Positions 44,206-55,760 of a stretch of DNA of 64,000 bases are shown here, piece by piece. The stretch comes from Acidobacteriota bacterium. GTDB lineage: Bacteria > Acidobacteriota > Thermoanaerobaculia > Multivoradales > Multivoraceae. The position numbers were made by a program, and so were the translations under genes. The number at the start of each line of letters is the position of its first letter. Positions within the stretch are counted from its first letter, which is position 1. The DNA is taken from contig QQVD01000042.1 in the NCBI GenBank assembly GCA_003388555.1, positions 1 to 64,000 on the forward strand, in the 5' to 3' direction. The notes under the pieces were generated by a model, which ran no database searches, was not told where the DNA came from, and saw only the letters and a list, made by a program, of their open reading frames with translations.

Positions 44206-45432
44206 TTGACCACCTCCGACGGGCCCTCCCGACCCGACCTCTCCGCCCTGCGCATGGACCGCAGCGAGCCGACGCCGCGACGCGGCTGGGGCTGGCTGGT
44301 GGCGCTGGTGGTGCTGGCGGCCCTCGCGGCGGCGGCGTGGTGGTTCCTGCGCGCCGGCGCCCTGCCGCCGCGGGTCGAGCTGGCGACGGTGCAGTCGGTC
44401 AGCGTCACCGAGTCGCAGACGGTGCTCACCGCCACCGGCTACACCTACGCCCGCAGCCGCGCCGCGGTGGGCTCGAAGATCATCGGCCGGGTGGTCGAGC
44501 TGCCCTACGACGAGGGCGACCGGGTGCGCCGTGGCGCGACCCTGGCAGTGCTCGACAGCGAGGACCTCGAGGCGTCCAGGCGCCAGGCCGAGGCGCGCCT
44601 GGCCGAGGCCGAGGCCCGGCTCGCCGACGCCGAGCGCGAAGTCTCGCGTCGCCGCGCCCTGGTCGACGCCGACGTGATGGCGCAGGCCGAGCTCGACGCC
44701 GCGGTCACGGCGCTCGACGTTGCCGAGGCGCAGGTCGGCACCGCCCAGGCGTCGCTCGACTCGATCGTCGCGCAGCTCGGCTACACCGTGATCCGGGCCC
44801 CGATCGACGGTGTCGTGATCCAGCGCAACGTCGAGGTGGGGGAGATGGTGGCGCCGGGCGGCTTCACCACCCAGCAGTCGACCGGCGCGATCGTGCGCCT
44901 GGCCGATCCCGCGTCGCTCGAGATCGAGGCCGACGTCAACGAGAGTTACATCTCGCGCCTGCAGGTGGGCCAGCCGGTGACCATCCGGGTCGACGCGGTG
45001 CCCGGCCACGACTACCACGGAGAGCTGCGCCAGATCGTACCCACCGCCGACCGCCAACGCGCCGTGGTCGAGGTCAAGGTGACCATCGACGACCGCGACG
45101 AGCGGCTGGTCCCGGACATGAGCTGCACCGTCAGCTTCCTCGAGGAGGGCACCGCGCGCGAGCAGCTCGAGACCGAGGACGAGATCGTGTTGCCGAGCAG
45201 TGCCCTGGTGCGCGACGGTGCCAACGCCTACGTGATGCGCTTCGAGGACGGCCGCGTCGAGCGTCGTCTCGTCGAGCTGGCGCAGGCCGAGGGCGACGGT
45301 GAAGATGGCGACGGGGCGGCGGCCGACTCGGCGATGGTCGAGGTCGCCAGCGGCGTCGTGCCAGGCGACCGTGTGGTGCGTACCGGCGCCGAGCATCTCG
45401 AGGACGGCCAGCGGGTGCGGGAACAGAAGTGA
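44206..45432 (+). CDS. Efflux periplasmic adaptor (HlyD/MacA-like)
   Basis: A 408-residue membrane-fusion protein with one N-terminal transmembrane helix (about 26-46), a lipoyl-like half (VGSKIIGRVVELPYDEGDRVRRGATL), a coiled-coil hairpin rich in Ala/Glu/Arg (about 120-165), second lipoyl half (LGYTVIRAPIDGVVIQRNVEVGEMV) and a beta-barrel. The start is TTG 44206 with GAGG upstream; ATG 44254 is an alternative without a clear ribosome-binding site. It is the first gene of an operon with an ABC ATPase and two FtsX-type permeases, the MacAB layout for export. Confidence 0.85.
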   Translation: MTTSDGPSRPDLSALRMDRSEPTPRRGWGWLVALVVLAALAAAAWWFLRAGALPPRVELATVQSVSVTESQTVLTATGYTYARSRAAVGSKIIGRVVELPYDEGDRVRRGATLAVLDSEDLEASRRQAEARLAEAEARLADAEREVSRRRALVDADVMAQAELDAAVTALDVAEAQVGTAQASLDSIVAQLGYTVIRAPIDGVVIQRNVEVGEMVAPGGFTTQQSTGAIVRLADPASLEIEADVNESYISRLQVGQPVTIRVDAVPGHDYHGELRQIVPTADRQRAVVEVKVTIDDRDERLVPDMSCTVSFLEEGTAREQLETEDEIVLPSSALVRDGANAYVMRFEDGRVERRLVELAQAEGDGEDGDGAAADSAMVEVASGVVPGDRVVRTGAEHLEDGQRVREQK

Positions 45433-45552
45433 GCGAGCTCGCGTAGGAAGCGGGTGGTCCACGCGACTGGGAGATGCGATCAGGCGGCGGGCATCGCCGC
45501 CTTCGAGGTCCGGGCCGGTGCACGGCCACAAGATGGTAGGGAGGGGAGAGCG

Positions 45553-46332
45553 ATGAGTGACGCGACGCCAGGGTCCGGCGCCGGAGCCGCCGCGGGCGGC
45601 GAGCTGGCGGTCGAGATCCACGACCTCACCAAGAGCTACAAGCGTGACCGCTTCGACATCAAGGTGCTCGACGGGCTGTCGCTGGCGGTGCGCAGCGGCG
45701 AGTTCGTCGCCCTGATGGGGCCTTCCGGATCCGGCAAGAGCACCCTGCTCAATCTGCTCGCCGGCGTCGACCGACCCACTTCGGGCGAGCTGCGGGTTGC
45801 CGGCCAGCGGGTGGGAGGGCTGTCGGACCGCAGGCTGGCCGAGTGGCGGCACCGCCACATCGGCTTCATCTTCCAGTTCTACAACCTGATCCCGGTGCTC
45901 ACCGCCTACGAGAACGTCGAGCTGCCGCTGACCCTCGAGCGCCTCAGCAAGGCACAGCGCCGGGTCAAGGTGGAGACCGCGCTCGGCGTCGTCGGTCTGG
46001 GCGACCGCATGCGCCACTATCCACGCCAGCTCTCGGGCGGCCAGGAGCAGCGGGTGGCGATCGCCCGCGCCATCGTCACCGATCCAACCCTGCTGCTCGC
46101 CGACGAGCCGACCGGCGACCTCGACGCCACCAGCGCCGCCGAGGTGCTCGACCTGCTGGTGCAGCTCAACCAGGAGTTCGGCAAGACGATCCTCATGGTC
46201 ACTCACGATCCGCGTGCCGCCGAGCGCGCCTCACGCCTGCTGCACCTCGAGAAGGGCAAGCTGGTCGAGTCGGAGCAGGAGGCGCTCGGCGAGACGGCGC
46301 CCTCTCAGCCGGTCGGGGCGCGGGAGGCCTAG
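45553..46332 (+). CDS. ABC transporter ATP-binding protein (MacB/LolD-like)
   Basis: A 259-residue ABC ATPase with Walker [12 protein letters not shown]-loop [22 protein letters not shown], signature [16 protein letters not shown], Walker [13 protein letters not shown] and [15 protein letters not shown]. The LolD/MacB subgroup features ([21 protein letters not shown]) are clear. In the signature LSGGQ is followed by E-Q-R, normal for the family. It would energise the two downstream permeases. A short GGCGGC/GCCGCC inverted repeat lies in the 120-base gap after the adaptor gene. Confidence 0.9.
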   Translation: MSDATPGSGAGAAAGGELAVEIHDLTKSYKRDRFDIKVLDGLSLAVRSGEFVALMGPSGSGKSTLLNLLAGVDRPTSGELRVAGQRVGGLSDRRLAEWRHRHIGFIFQFYNLIPVLTAYENVELPLTLERLSKAQRRVKVETALGVVGLGDRMRHYPRQLSGGQEQRVAIARAIVTDPTLLLADEPTGDLDATSAAEVLDLLVQLNQEFGKTILMVTHDPRAAERASRLLHLEKGKLVESEQEALGETAPSQPVGAREA

Positions 46333-46336
46333 GACC

Positions 46337-47485
46337 GTGCGCAAACTGATCTGGCGCAATCTCCTGCGCAACAAGGTGCGCACCCTGCTGACGGTGCTGA
46401 GCGTCGCGATCGCACTCTTCCTGCTCACCCTGCTCGGCGGCGTCTACCGGGCGCTCACCGCTGTGGGCAGCGAGAACTCGGCCGAGCTGCTGGTGGCGCG
46501 CAACGCGATCTCGCTGACCTTCCAGCTACCCGAGGCCTACGGCCAGCGCCTGCGCTCGATCGAAGGCGTCGAGGAGATCGTCGGCACCACCTGGTTCCAG
46601 GGCGTCTACAAGGACACCCGGCCGGAGAACATGTTCCCGCGCTTCGCCGCCGACGAGACCCTGTTCGAGGTCTACCAGGAGATCGAGATCTCCGACGAGC
46701 ACCTGCAGGCGTGGCTCGCCGAGCGTGACGCCTTCGTCGCCGGCCGAGCGCTGGCTGAGAAGCAGGGCTGGGAGATCGGCGACCGGATCCAGATCCAGGG
46801 CGACATCTACCCGGTGAATCTCGACCTGGTGCTGCGCGGGCTCTTCGAGTGGCCGGGGGAGGAGTTCCAGGAGAACCTCATCTACTTCCACCGCCGCTAC
46901 CTCGAGGAGGCGACCGGCAACCCCGGCATCGTCGGCACCTACTGGATGCGGCTGAGCAGCGAGGACGTGGCGCCGCAGGTGATCCAGACCTCGGAGGCGA
47001 TGTTCGAGAACTCGGCGGCGCAGGTGCGCACCGAGACCGGCGAGGCGTTCGCGGCTTCGTTCACCGAGATGCTGGGCAACGTGCAGTTCCTCTTCGGCGC
47101 CATCGGCCTCGGCATCGTCATCTCGATCCTCTTCATCACCGCCAACACCATGGCGATGGCGGCGCGCGAGCGCACCACCGAGACCGCGGTGCTGCGCACG
47201 CTCGGCTTCCAGCGGCCGGCGGTGCTCGGCATGGTGCTCGGCGAGGCGCTGCTCGTCGGCGGGCTCGGCGCGCTGCTCGGCGTACTCGGCGGCAGCCTGG
47301 CCCTGCAGGGCCTGGGCGAGGCGATGCAGCAGTTCGCGCCGACCTTCGCCGCAGTGCGCGCGACGCCGGGGATCCTCGCCGGGGCACTCGGTCTGGGGCT
47401 CGTCATCGGCTTCGCCTCCGGCATCATTCCGGCGGTGGCGCAGGCGCGCGCCTCGATCGTCGACGGCCTGCGCAGCGTCGGTTGA
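46337..47485 (+). CDS. FtsX-family ABC permease
   Basis: A 382-residue permease of the MacB/LolC type: N-terminal helix (VRTLLTVLSVAIALFLLTLLGG), a large periplasmic domain (about 55-260) and three C-terminal helices with the FtsX motif (ARERTTETAVLRTLGFQRPAVLGMVLGEALLVGGLGALLG). The start is GTG 46337, four bases after the ATPase stop. It is the first of two permeases that probably pair as a heterodimer for lipid, lipoprotein or drug export. Confidence 0.85.
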   Translation: MRKLIWRNLLRNKVRTLLTVLSVAIALFLLTLLGGVYRALTAVGSENSAELLVARNAISLTFQLPEAYGQRLRSIEGVEEIVGTTWFQGVYKDTRPENMFPRFAADETLFEVYQEIEISDEHLQAWLAERDAFVAGRALAEKQGWEIGDRIQIQGDIYPVNLDLVLRGLFEWPGEEFQENLIYFHRRYLEEATGNPGIVGTYWMRLSSEDVAPQVIQTSEAMFENSAAQVRTETGEAFAASFTEMLGNVQFLFGAIGLGIVISILFITANTMAMAARERTTETAVLRTLGFQRPAVLGMVLGEALLVGGLGALLGVLGGSLALQGLGEAMQQFAPTFAAVRATPGILAGALGLGLVIGFASGIIPAVAQARASIVDGLRSVG

Positions 47486-47498
47486 CGGAGACCTCACG

Positions 47499-48656
47499 AT
47501 GATCCCCATCAAGTACAACGTGCGCAGCCTCTTCGTGCGCCGCGGCACCACTCTGATGACCATCTTCTCGATCGCCCTGGTGGTGCTGGTCTACGTCGGC
47601 GTGCTGGCCCTCGCCGGCGGCATCCGGGTGGCCTTCGCCGCCACCGGCGACGAGGCGACGGTGATGGTCACCCGTGACGGCGCCCAGGCCGAGATGGACA
47701 GCGGTTTCGCCACCGACACCAAACGGCTGCTCGGCACCCTGCCGGGCGTGGTCAAGGACGCTGACGGAGAGCCGATCGCCTCCGGCGAGACGATGCACCT
47801 GCAGATCCTCGAGCGCGCCGACGGCAGCGAGGCGAACGTCTCGCTGCGCGGCGTCGAGGACGAGGCGTTCGCGTTGCGGCCGTGGCTCGAGATCGTCGAC
47901 GGGCGCCGCTTCGAGCCCGGCAAGAAGGAGGTCATCGTCGGCGCCAACCTGGTCGACCGGTTCCCGGCGCTCGAGCTCGGCAAACAGATCCGTTTCGGCC
48001 GTGACACCTTCCGCGTGGTCGGGGTGTTCGACGGCGGCGCCTACTCGAGCGAGGTGTGGGGCGCGGTGAACGACTTCGGCGACTCCTTCCGACGCAGCAA
48101 CTACTACTCGAGCACCCGGGTGAAGGTCGCCTCGCCGTCCGCCGTGCCCGAGCTGATCGACCGTATCGAGGCGGATCAGCGGCTGCAGGTGCAGGCCGAG
48201 GGCGAGGCCGAGTACTACGCCAGGCAGAGCGCGACCAACTCGCAGCTCTTCGTCATCCTCGCCAATCTGCTGGCCTTCTTCATGGCCTTCGGCGCCTGCT
48301 TCGCCGCCGCCAACACCATGTACGCCCAGGTCTCGTCGCGCTCGAAGGAGATCGGCACCCTGCGCGCGCTCGGCTTCAAGCGGCGCAACATCGTCGCGGC
48401 GTTCCTGATCGAGGCCACCGTGCTCGGCCTCGTCGCCGGGCTGGTCGGAGCTCTGCTGGCGCTGCCGCTCAACGCGGTGACCGCCGGCACGATGAGCCAG
48501 ACCAGCTTCTCCGAGCTCACCTTCGCCCTGCGCACCACCCCGATCGCGCTCGCCTCCGGCATCGGCCTCGCCGTCTTCACCGGCATCCTCGGCGGCCTGC
48601 CGCCGGCGCTGCGCGCCGCCCGAAGGCCGATCTCGGAGCTGCTGCGCGAGGCCTGA
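47499..48656 (+). CDS. FtsX-family ABC permease, second subunit
   Basis: A 385-residue permease with the same layout as the preceding gene: helix TTLMTIFSIALVVLVYVGVLAL, a periplasmic domain (about 45-265) and three C-terminal helices with SSRSKEIGTLRALGFKRRNIVAAFLIEATVLGLVAG. ATG 47499 follows the previous stop by 13 bases. The two permeases differ enough in sequence to suggest a heterodimer. The gene is followed immediately by the ~130-bp repeat array. Confidence 0.85.
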   Translation: MIPIKYNVRSLFVRRGTTLMTIFSIALVVLVYVGVLALAGGIRVAFAATGDEATVMVTRDGAQAEMDSGFATDTKRLLGTLPGVVKDADGEPIASGETMHLQILERADGSEANVSLRGVEDEAFALRPWLEIVDGRRFEPGKKEVIVGANLVDRFPALELGKQIRFGRDTFRVVGVFDGGAYSSEVWGAVNDFGDSFRRSNYYSSTRVKVASPSAVPELIDRIEADQRLQVQAEGEAEYYARQSATNSQLFVILANLLAFFMAFGACFAAANTMYAQVSSRSKEIGTLRALGFKRRNIVAAFLIEATVLGLVAGLVGALLALPLNAVTAGTMSQTSFSELTFALRTTPIALASGIGLAVFTGILGGLPPALRAARRPISELLREA

Positions 48657-48662
48657 GGCGGC

Positions 48663-49052
48663 GTCAACCTCCGGCCCTGTCCCCCTTAAGGGGAGGCTGG
48701 GTGGGGGTGCCTCAGCCAGGGAGCTCGTCGCATCTCGCGGCGTTGCCGTTTCACGCAAAGCGTGGATCGGGTCCGGGATGACAGCTGGGAGCGTCACCCT
48801 CCGGCTCCTCCCCCTGCAGGGGGAGCCTGGGTGGGGGTGCCTCAGCCACGGAGCTCGTCACACCGCTCAGCATCTTCGCTTCACGCAAAGCGTGGATCGG
48901 GGTCCGGGATGACAGCCGGGAGAGTCACCCTCCGGCTCCTCCCCCTTCAGGGGGAGGCTGGGTGGGGGTGTCTCAGACAGCGAGCTCGTCGCACCGCCCG
49001 GCGTCATCGCTTCACACAAAGCGTGGAACCGTGGATCAAGTCCGGGATGACA
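48663..49052 (-). repeat. Three tandem copies of a ~130-bp repeat
   Basis: Copies begin at 48663, 48793 and 48924 with GTCAMCCTCCGG (M = A or C). Each has the hairpin CCCCCTKMAGGGGGAG type, GCTGGGTGGGGGTG, GAGCTCGTC, CGTTTCACGCAAAGCGTGGA or a variant, and ends in GTCCGGGATGACAG. The period is 130-131 bases. The same unit occurs in reverse at 37579-37710 and in part at 37515. There are no unique spacers, so this is not a CRISPR array. The hairpin at each unit may terminate transcription. Confidence 0.85.
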
Positions 49053-49089
49053 GAAGGCAGAAGGCAGAGGCAGAAGGCAGAAGAGACAG
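49051..49089. repeat. Tandem CAGAAGG/GCAGAAG microrepeat
   Basis: Four to five copies of a 7-9-base unit around CAGAAGG directly follow the GATGACAG end of the last 130-bp repeat copy. The CAGAA core is shared with arrays at 5381 and 15675. Confidence 0.75.
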
Positions 49090-49289
49090 ATCGCCCAGAG
49101 CATCGTCGCCTCTCGTCCGGGTCGCCTCGACTCTCGGGAAGGACCGCCGCCGGTGCCGATCCGGCCGTACTGCAGCTCAGTGGCTGAGGCAGAATCGTCC
49201 TTCTCCGATCCATCGACCACCGCGCTCCGACCGCCCGCCGCGACGATCTCCAGGCGCTCGGCGCTCGGAGCGCCCCTGAGAGGTCCACC

Positions 49290-49772
49290 TTGAAGAATGC
49301 CCCGCACTCCCTGCTCGCCTTTCTCCTCCTGACTCTCCTGTGCTCCGCAGCGCTGGCCCAGCAGTCCGAGCTGCCGCCCTGCGGCCCCAAGGGCGACCTG
49401 CCGCCCGAGCTGTCGCGCAACGTCGCCGAGGACTCGCGCTGCTTCGAGATCCGCATGTACAAGGTCGATGCCGAGCGCGTCGGCACCAAGGACTTCAACG
49501 GTGAGATCGACGCACTCCACCAGCGTTTCCGCGAGGAGGAGGTGGCGATCTTCCAGCGCCTCGGCGCCGAGATCGTCGGCATGTTCCAGAGCCTCGACGA
49601 TCCCGACACCCTGGTGTGGATGCTCGCCTACCGCAACCGCGCCCACCGCCAGGAGGTGTGGGAGGCGTTCTCCAAAGACCCGGCCTGGAAGGTGCTCAAG
49701 GCCAAGTACAACGTGCCGGTGAAGGCCGAGGCCTTCCTGCTCAGCGCGACCGACTACTCGCCGCTGAAGTAG
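49290..49772 (+). CDS. Exported NIPSNAP-like protein
   Basis: A 160-residue protein with a signal peptide (LLAFLLLTLLCSAALAQ) and a NIPSNAP-like fold: CFEIRMYKVDAE...LHQRFREEEVAIFQRLGAEIVGMFQSL, VWMLAYRNRAHRQEVWEAFSKDPAW. This ferredoxin-like dimeric alpha/beta fold lacks a known catalytic site. The start is TTG 49290 because no in-frame ATG precedes the signal peptide. The bacterial function is unknown. Confidence 0.7.
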   Translation: MKNAPHSLLAFLLLTLLCSAALAQQSELPPCGPKGDLPPELSRNVAEDSRCFEIRMYKVDAERVGTKDFNGEIDALHQRFREEEVAIFQRLGAEIVGMFQSLDDPDTLVWMLAYRNRAHRQEVWEAFSKDPAWKVLKAKYNVPVKAEAFLLSATDYSPLK

Positions 49773-49809
49773 GAGCGTTCCTCGATCTTAGCCCCGCTAA
49801 GATCTGTTC

Positions 49810-50031
49810 GTGGAAGCTCCGCCGAGAGAAGAAGGCGACCAGGTCGTGAGCCGCGAGATGGCCGCCGTGCTGCGCGCCAAGTCGCCGGCGGAGAGACTGG
49901 CCATCGGCTTCGGGATGTGGAGCTCGGCGCGGCGAATGCTGCGGGCGCATCTCCGGCACGAACATCCCGAGTGGAGCGCCGCCGAGCTCGATCGGGTCGT
50001 GGCGAGGCGATTGGCTGATGGATCCTGGTGA
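49810..50031 (+). CDS. Small helical protein preceding a nucleotidyltransferase gene
   Basis: A 73-residue protein starting at GTG 49810, whose last codons overlap the start of the nucleotidyltransferase at 50018 by 14 bases. It has two helices, RLAIGFGMWSSARRMLRAHLRHEHPEWSAAELDRVVARRL; the WSSARRMLRA...HP-W-x-x-AELDRVVARR pattern is seen in a common family of small proteins found before nucleotidyltransferase genes. A partner or antitoxin role is inferred from coupling. Confidence 0.6.
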   Translation: MEAPPREEGDQVVSREMAAVLRAKSPAERLAIGFGMWSSARRMLRAHLRHEHPEWSAAELDRVVARRLADGSW

Positions 50032-50572
50032 GCTGCTCTCGCACGTCGCCAGCGTGCTCGCGCGACTGGAGCTGAGGTACTTCGTCACGGGGTCGACCGC
50101 GACGATCGCCTATGGCGAACCGCGCTTCACCAACGACATCGACCTCGTCCTGGACCTGCCAGCTGGGCGCATCAAGGACTTGGTGGAGAGCTTTCCCGGG
50201 CCTGAGTTCTACCTGGCCGAGGAGGCGATCCAGGGCGCGATCCGGCGGCGATCGAGTTTCAACCTGATCCATCCGACCTCCGGGCTGAAGGTCGACTTCA
50301 TGGTGGCGGAGTCGTCGGCGTTCAACAGGAGTCGCTTCCAGAGAGTGCGGTCCCTGGAGGTGGGGGCCTCGCTGCCGATCCCGTTCGCCTCCCCCGAGGA
50401 CGTGATCCTGAAGAAGCTCGAGTACCACCGGGAGGGTGGATCGCAGAAGCACCTGCGCGACATCGCGGGCGTGCTGAGGACCACGACCGATCTGGAGCTC
50501 GACTACATCGAGCGTTGGGCCGCTGAGCTGGGCGTCCTCGACGAGTGGGAGGTTGCGAGGAAGCTCGCCTGA
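50018..50572 (+). CDS. Nucleotidyltransferase-fold protein
   Basis: A 184-residue protein with the nucleotidyltransferase signature GSTATIAYGEPRFTNDIDLVLDL (Gly-Ser and D-x-D) and a third acidic position in GLKVDFMVAESS. The segment PEDVILKKLEYHREGGSQKHLRDIAGVL is typical of the family that pairs with the small protein at 49810. It is unlike the nucleotidyltransferase at 32988 in sequence but shares the fold and the two-gene arrangement. The biochemical substrate is unknown. It converges with the hydrolase at 50582. Confidence 0.75.
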   Translation: MDPGELLSHVASVLARLELRYFVTGSTATIAYGEPRFTNDIDLVLDLPAGRIKDLVESFPGPEFYLAEEAIQGAIRRRSSFNLIHPTSGLKVDFMVAESSAFNRSRFQRVRSLEVGASLPIPFASPEDVILKKLEYHREGGSQKHLRDIAGVLRTTTDLELDYIERWAAELGVLDEWEVARKLA

Positions 50573-50581
50573 GCTGACTGC

Positions 50582-51607
50582 CTATTCGCCAGCCGTCGCT
50601 CTCCCCAACCTCCCCAGCAACGCTGCCAACTCCCGCCGCACCTCCATGCCTGCCTCGGTGCGCGGCGCGATGAGCTCGAAGTGGCCGGCGCCGGGGAGCT
50701 CGCGCAGCAGCACCTCGGAGGGATCGGTGGCGCCGTCGTGGTAGGCGAACGCGTCCCGGCCGAAGCCGCGATCGAGGTTGCCGCCGACCAGCACCTGCGG
50801 CACTCCCTTGGGCCGCAGCTGCATCGGTGAGGCGGCTGCGTAGCGCTCGGGATGCTGCTCGGGCGATCCGCCCATCAGAGCGTCGACCACTCCGCCGCAG
50901 GTGCCCGCGGCATGATGCGCGGCGAGATCGGGGGCGGCGGCGAGGGCCAGCACGCCGTGGATCGGCAGCGGGTCGTCGCGGTGCAGCTCGGAGCCCTCCG
51001 GGATCTGGTCGCGCGCCGCGAGCCAGAGAGCGAGCTGGCCGCCGGCGGAGTGGCCGACGGCGATCACGCGCGAGAGATCGAGCGGATGACGGCGGCTCAG
51101 TTGGCGCAGGTGGTCGGCGCCCTCCGCGACGTCGAGGAAGGTGCCCGGCCAGCCGCCGCCCTCGTCGCCTACCCGGCGGTACTCGAGGCTCCACACCGCG
51201 AAGCCGTCCTCGGCGAGGGCCATCTCGAGCGCCGCGAGGTGCGAGATTTCGTACTGCGACAGCCAGCACCCGCCGTGCACCAGCAGAGCCACGGGGAAGG
51301 GCCCCGTCGGGTCGTGACCGTGGGCGCGCTGCGGCAGGCGCAGGTGGCCGAACTGGAGCGGCGAGGCTTCGCCGTAGGGCACGCGGTGCACGATGCCGGC
51401 GGGCAGCGCCAGCTCCCGCAGGTCGCTCGGAGTCATCAGCTCCTGGTCCTGCGGCGCCGCAACGCCAGGCACGAAGACGCCGCCGGCGAGCATCAGCAGG
51501 CCTCCGGCGAGCCGCGGGATCGCGGCGCGAGCTGGTGCGGCCGACGGAACGTCGTCAGCGGCGTGGCGCCGGGCCGTGTGGTCCGTGCGTTCGCTCTGAT
51601 CGGTCAT
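50582..51607 (-). CDS. Exported alpha/beta hydrolase
   Basis: A 341-residue hydrolase with an N-terminal hydrophobic export segment (LAGGLLMLAGGVFVPGVAAPQ). It shows the oxyanion motif LLVHGGCWLSQYE (HGG), nucleophile elbow VGHSAGGQLALWLA, an Asp region VLVGGNLDRGF and catalytic His in LPGAGHFELIAP. This is the pattern of BD-FAE/HSL-like serine esterases; substrate unknown. ATG 51607 is preferred, nine bases after GGAG; ATG 51613 is an alternative. It overlaps no neighbour and follows leuS by ~110 bases on the same strand. Confidence 0.8.
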   Translation of the reverse strand: MTDQSERTDHTARRHAADDVPSAAPARAAIPRLAGGLLMLAGGVFVPGVAAPQDQELMTPSDLRELALPAGIVHRVPYGEASPLQFGHLRLPQRAHGHDPTGPFPVALLVHGGCWLSQYEISHLAALEMALAEDGFAVWSLEYRRVGDEGGGWPGTFLDVAEGADHLRQLSRRHPLDLSRVIAVGHSAGGQLALWLAARDQIPEGSELHRDDPLPIHGVLALAAAPDLAAHHAAGTCGGVVDALMGGSPEQHPERYAAASPMQLRPKGVPQVLVGGNLDRGFGRDAFAYHDGATDPSEVLLRELPGAGHFELIAPRTEAGMEVRRELAALLGRLGRATAGE

Positions 51608-51717
51608 CGTCATGGACTCCGGGTCGCCTCGGTGCGAGCAGCCATCAGGATCGGGATTCAAGGGAGCCCGCTCGTCTCGGCCGACCGGTAACGCTCGCCG
51701 AGCCGTCGCGAGGTCGC

Positions 51718-54306
<2,589 letters not shown>

Positions 54307-54615
54307 CGTCCTCGTCCTCGAATCCTCGGCGCCGCGAGCGCTCGCCTGACGCGATGCGTGCGGCCCTCTCGGGGCGCCATCCAACCAAGGCCGGCGCTGC
54401 GGGTGTCGCAGGATAACGACTTCCGCTGCCAGCACGAAGTCGCCACCGGTGCGCTGGGCTGCCGGCCGCGACCGGGTGATAGCGTGCCGCGGTCGGCGAA
54501 CGGCGCAGCAGGGACGCGCGTCGGGAACGAAGTCTCGCCAGATCTCCGTCAGCTCTCCCAGTCAGATCTACCTTCAGATCTCTCTTCGGATGACCGCCTG
54601 CGCCAGGGAATCGAC
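54307..54615. other. Divergent intergenic region between leuS and the epimerase gene
   Basis: A 309-base gap between divergent genes. It has three AGATCT palindromes at 54540-54545, 54564-54569 and 54576-54581 on the epimerase side, each preceded by C. No gene or T-box-like structure is recognised upstream of leuS. Confidence 0.5.
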
Positions 54616-55578
54616 ATGCGCGTCTTGTTGACCGGCTCGGCCGGGTTCATCGGCTTCCACACTGCCCGACGCCTGCTCGCGGAGGGGATCGAGGTCGTCG
54701 GCTTCGACAACTTCAACCCCTACTACGACGCCACGCTCAAGGAGCGCCGCAACCAGCAGCTCGAGGGCCATGACGGTTTCCGGCTGGTGCGCGGCGACCT
54801 CACCGACCCGCAGGCCCTCGACCGCGCCTTCGAGCTGCTCGGCTCGGGCGACGACACGCGCGTGTGCCATCTCGCCGCGCAGGCCGGTGTGCGCCATTCG
54901 ATCGAGCACCCCGAGGACTTCGTGCGCGACAACCTCGTCGGCTTCAACAACGTCATCGAGCGGGTGCGCCGGCGCGAGGTCGGCGGTCTTGTCTACGCCT
55001 CGACGAGCTCGATCTACGGCGACCAGGACGTCGAGCGGCTGCACGAGGAGCTGCCCACCGATCGGCAGGCATCGCTCTACGGCGTGACCAAGAAGGCCAA
55101 CGAGCTGCAGGCCGGCGTCTACCACCGGCTCTACGGTCTGCGCAGCACGGGGCTGCGGTTCTTCACCGTCTACGGGCCATGGGGCCGGCCCGACATGGCC
55201 CTCTTCCTGTTCACCGACGCGATCCTGCACGACCGCCCGATCAAGGTGTTCGGTCACGGCGAGATGCAGCGCGACTTCACCTACGTCGACGACATCACCC
55301 AGGGCGTCGCCGCGGCGCTGCGCCGCAACTACGAGCTCGAGATCATCAATCTCGGTCGCGGCAAGACCGAGCAGCTGATGCGCTACATCGAGATCATCGA
55401 GCAGTGCTGCGGCAAGGAGGCGGAGAAGCAGTTCCTGCCGATGCAGCCGGGCGACATGCGCCGCACCAGCGCCGACACCGGCAAGGCGCAGCGCCTGCTC
55501 GAATACGCGCCGTCGACCGACATCGACGTCGGCGTGCCGCGCTTCGTCGACTGGTACCGCGAGTACCACGGCGTCTGA
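54616..55578 (+). CDS. NAD-dependent UDP-glucuronate epimerase-like protein
   Basis: A 320-residue short-chain dehydrogenase-type sugar epimerase: NAD site GSAGFIGFHTARRLL, catalytic YGVTKKANE (YxxxK) with the STSSIYG serine/threonine, and FFTVYGPWGRPDMALFLFTDAILHDRPIKVFGHGEMQRDFTYVDDI. The last region is typical of UDP-glucuronate 4-epimerases. It probably makes UDP-galacturonate for surface polysaccharides. ATG 54616 has AGGGA seven bases upstream. Confidence 0.85.
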   Translation: MRVLLTGSAGFIGFHTARRLLAEGIEVVGFDNFNPYYDATLKERRNQQLEGHDGFRLVRGDLTDPQALDRAFELLGSGDDTRVCHLAAQAGVRHSIEHPEDFVRDNLVGFNNVIERVRRREVGGLVYASTSSIYGDQDVERLHEELPTDRQASLYGVTKKANELQAGVYHRLYGLRSTGLRFFTVYGPWGRPDMALFLFTDAILHDRPIKVFGHGEMQRDFTYVDDITQGVAAALRRNYELEIINLGRGKTEQLMRYIEIIEQCCGKEAEKQFLPMQPGDMRRTSADTGKAQRLLEYAPSTDIDVGVPRFVDWYREYHGV

Positions 55579-55760
55579 ACCGGCTCTCCGGACCGGGGCG
55601 CCGGCACTCAACTCCCGGACGACGGGTACCGGATCGCTTGCAGCGGGATCGTGCCCCGTGCTCCGCCATGCGCCGGCGCGGGCTCGGTGAGTGGATGGCG
55701 CGGGCCAGGGTCCGGCCGATCGCGACATCCGAAGCGCCGCCGATGGCGTAGCCAGGACGC

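Larger units (their letters stand above)
48657..49289. other. Intergenic repeat region, no gene seen
   Basis: A 633-base gap filled mainly by a three-copy repeat array (48663-49052), a CAGAAGG microrepeat (49051-49089) and about 200 bases without recognisable features. No credible open frame with a start site is seen. Confidence 0.7.

Noticed and set aside
44119-46206. A 695-residue open frame antisense to the efflux adaptor and ATPase
   Set aside because: It spans two well-supported genes and shows typical antisense composition rich in His, Asp and Val.
48663-49052. Regular repeats considered as a CRISPR array
   Set aside because: The unit is ~130 bases and the whole unit repeats; there are no short identical repeats separated by unique spacers, and no cas genes.
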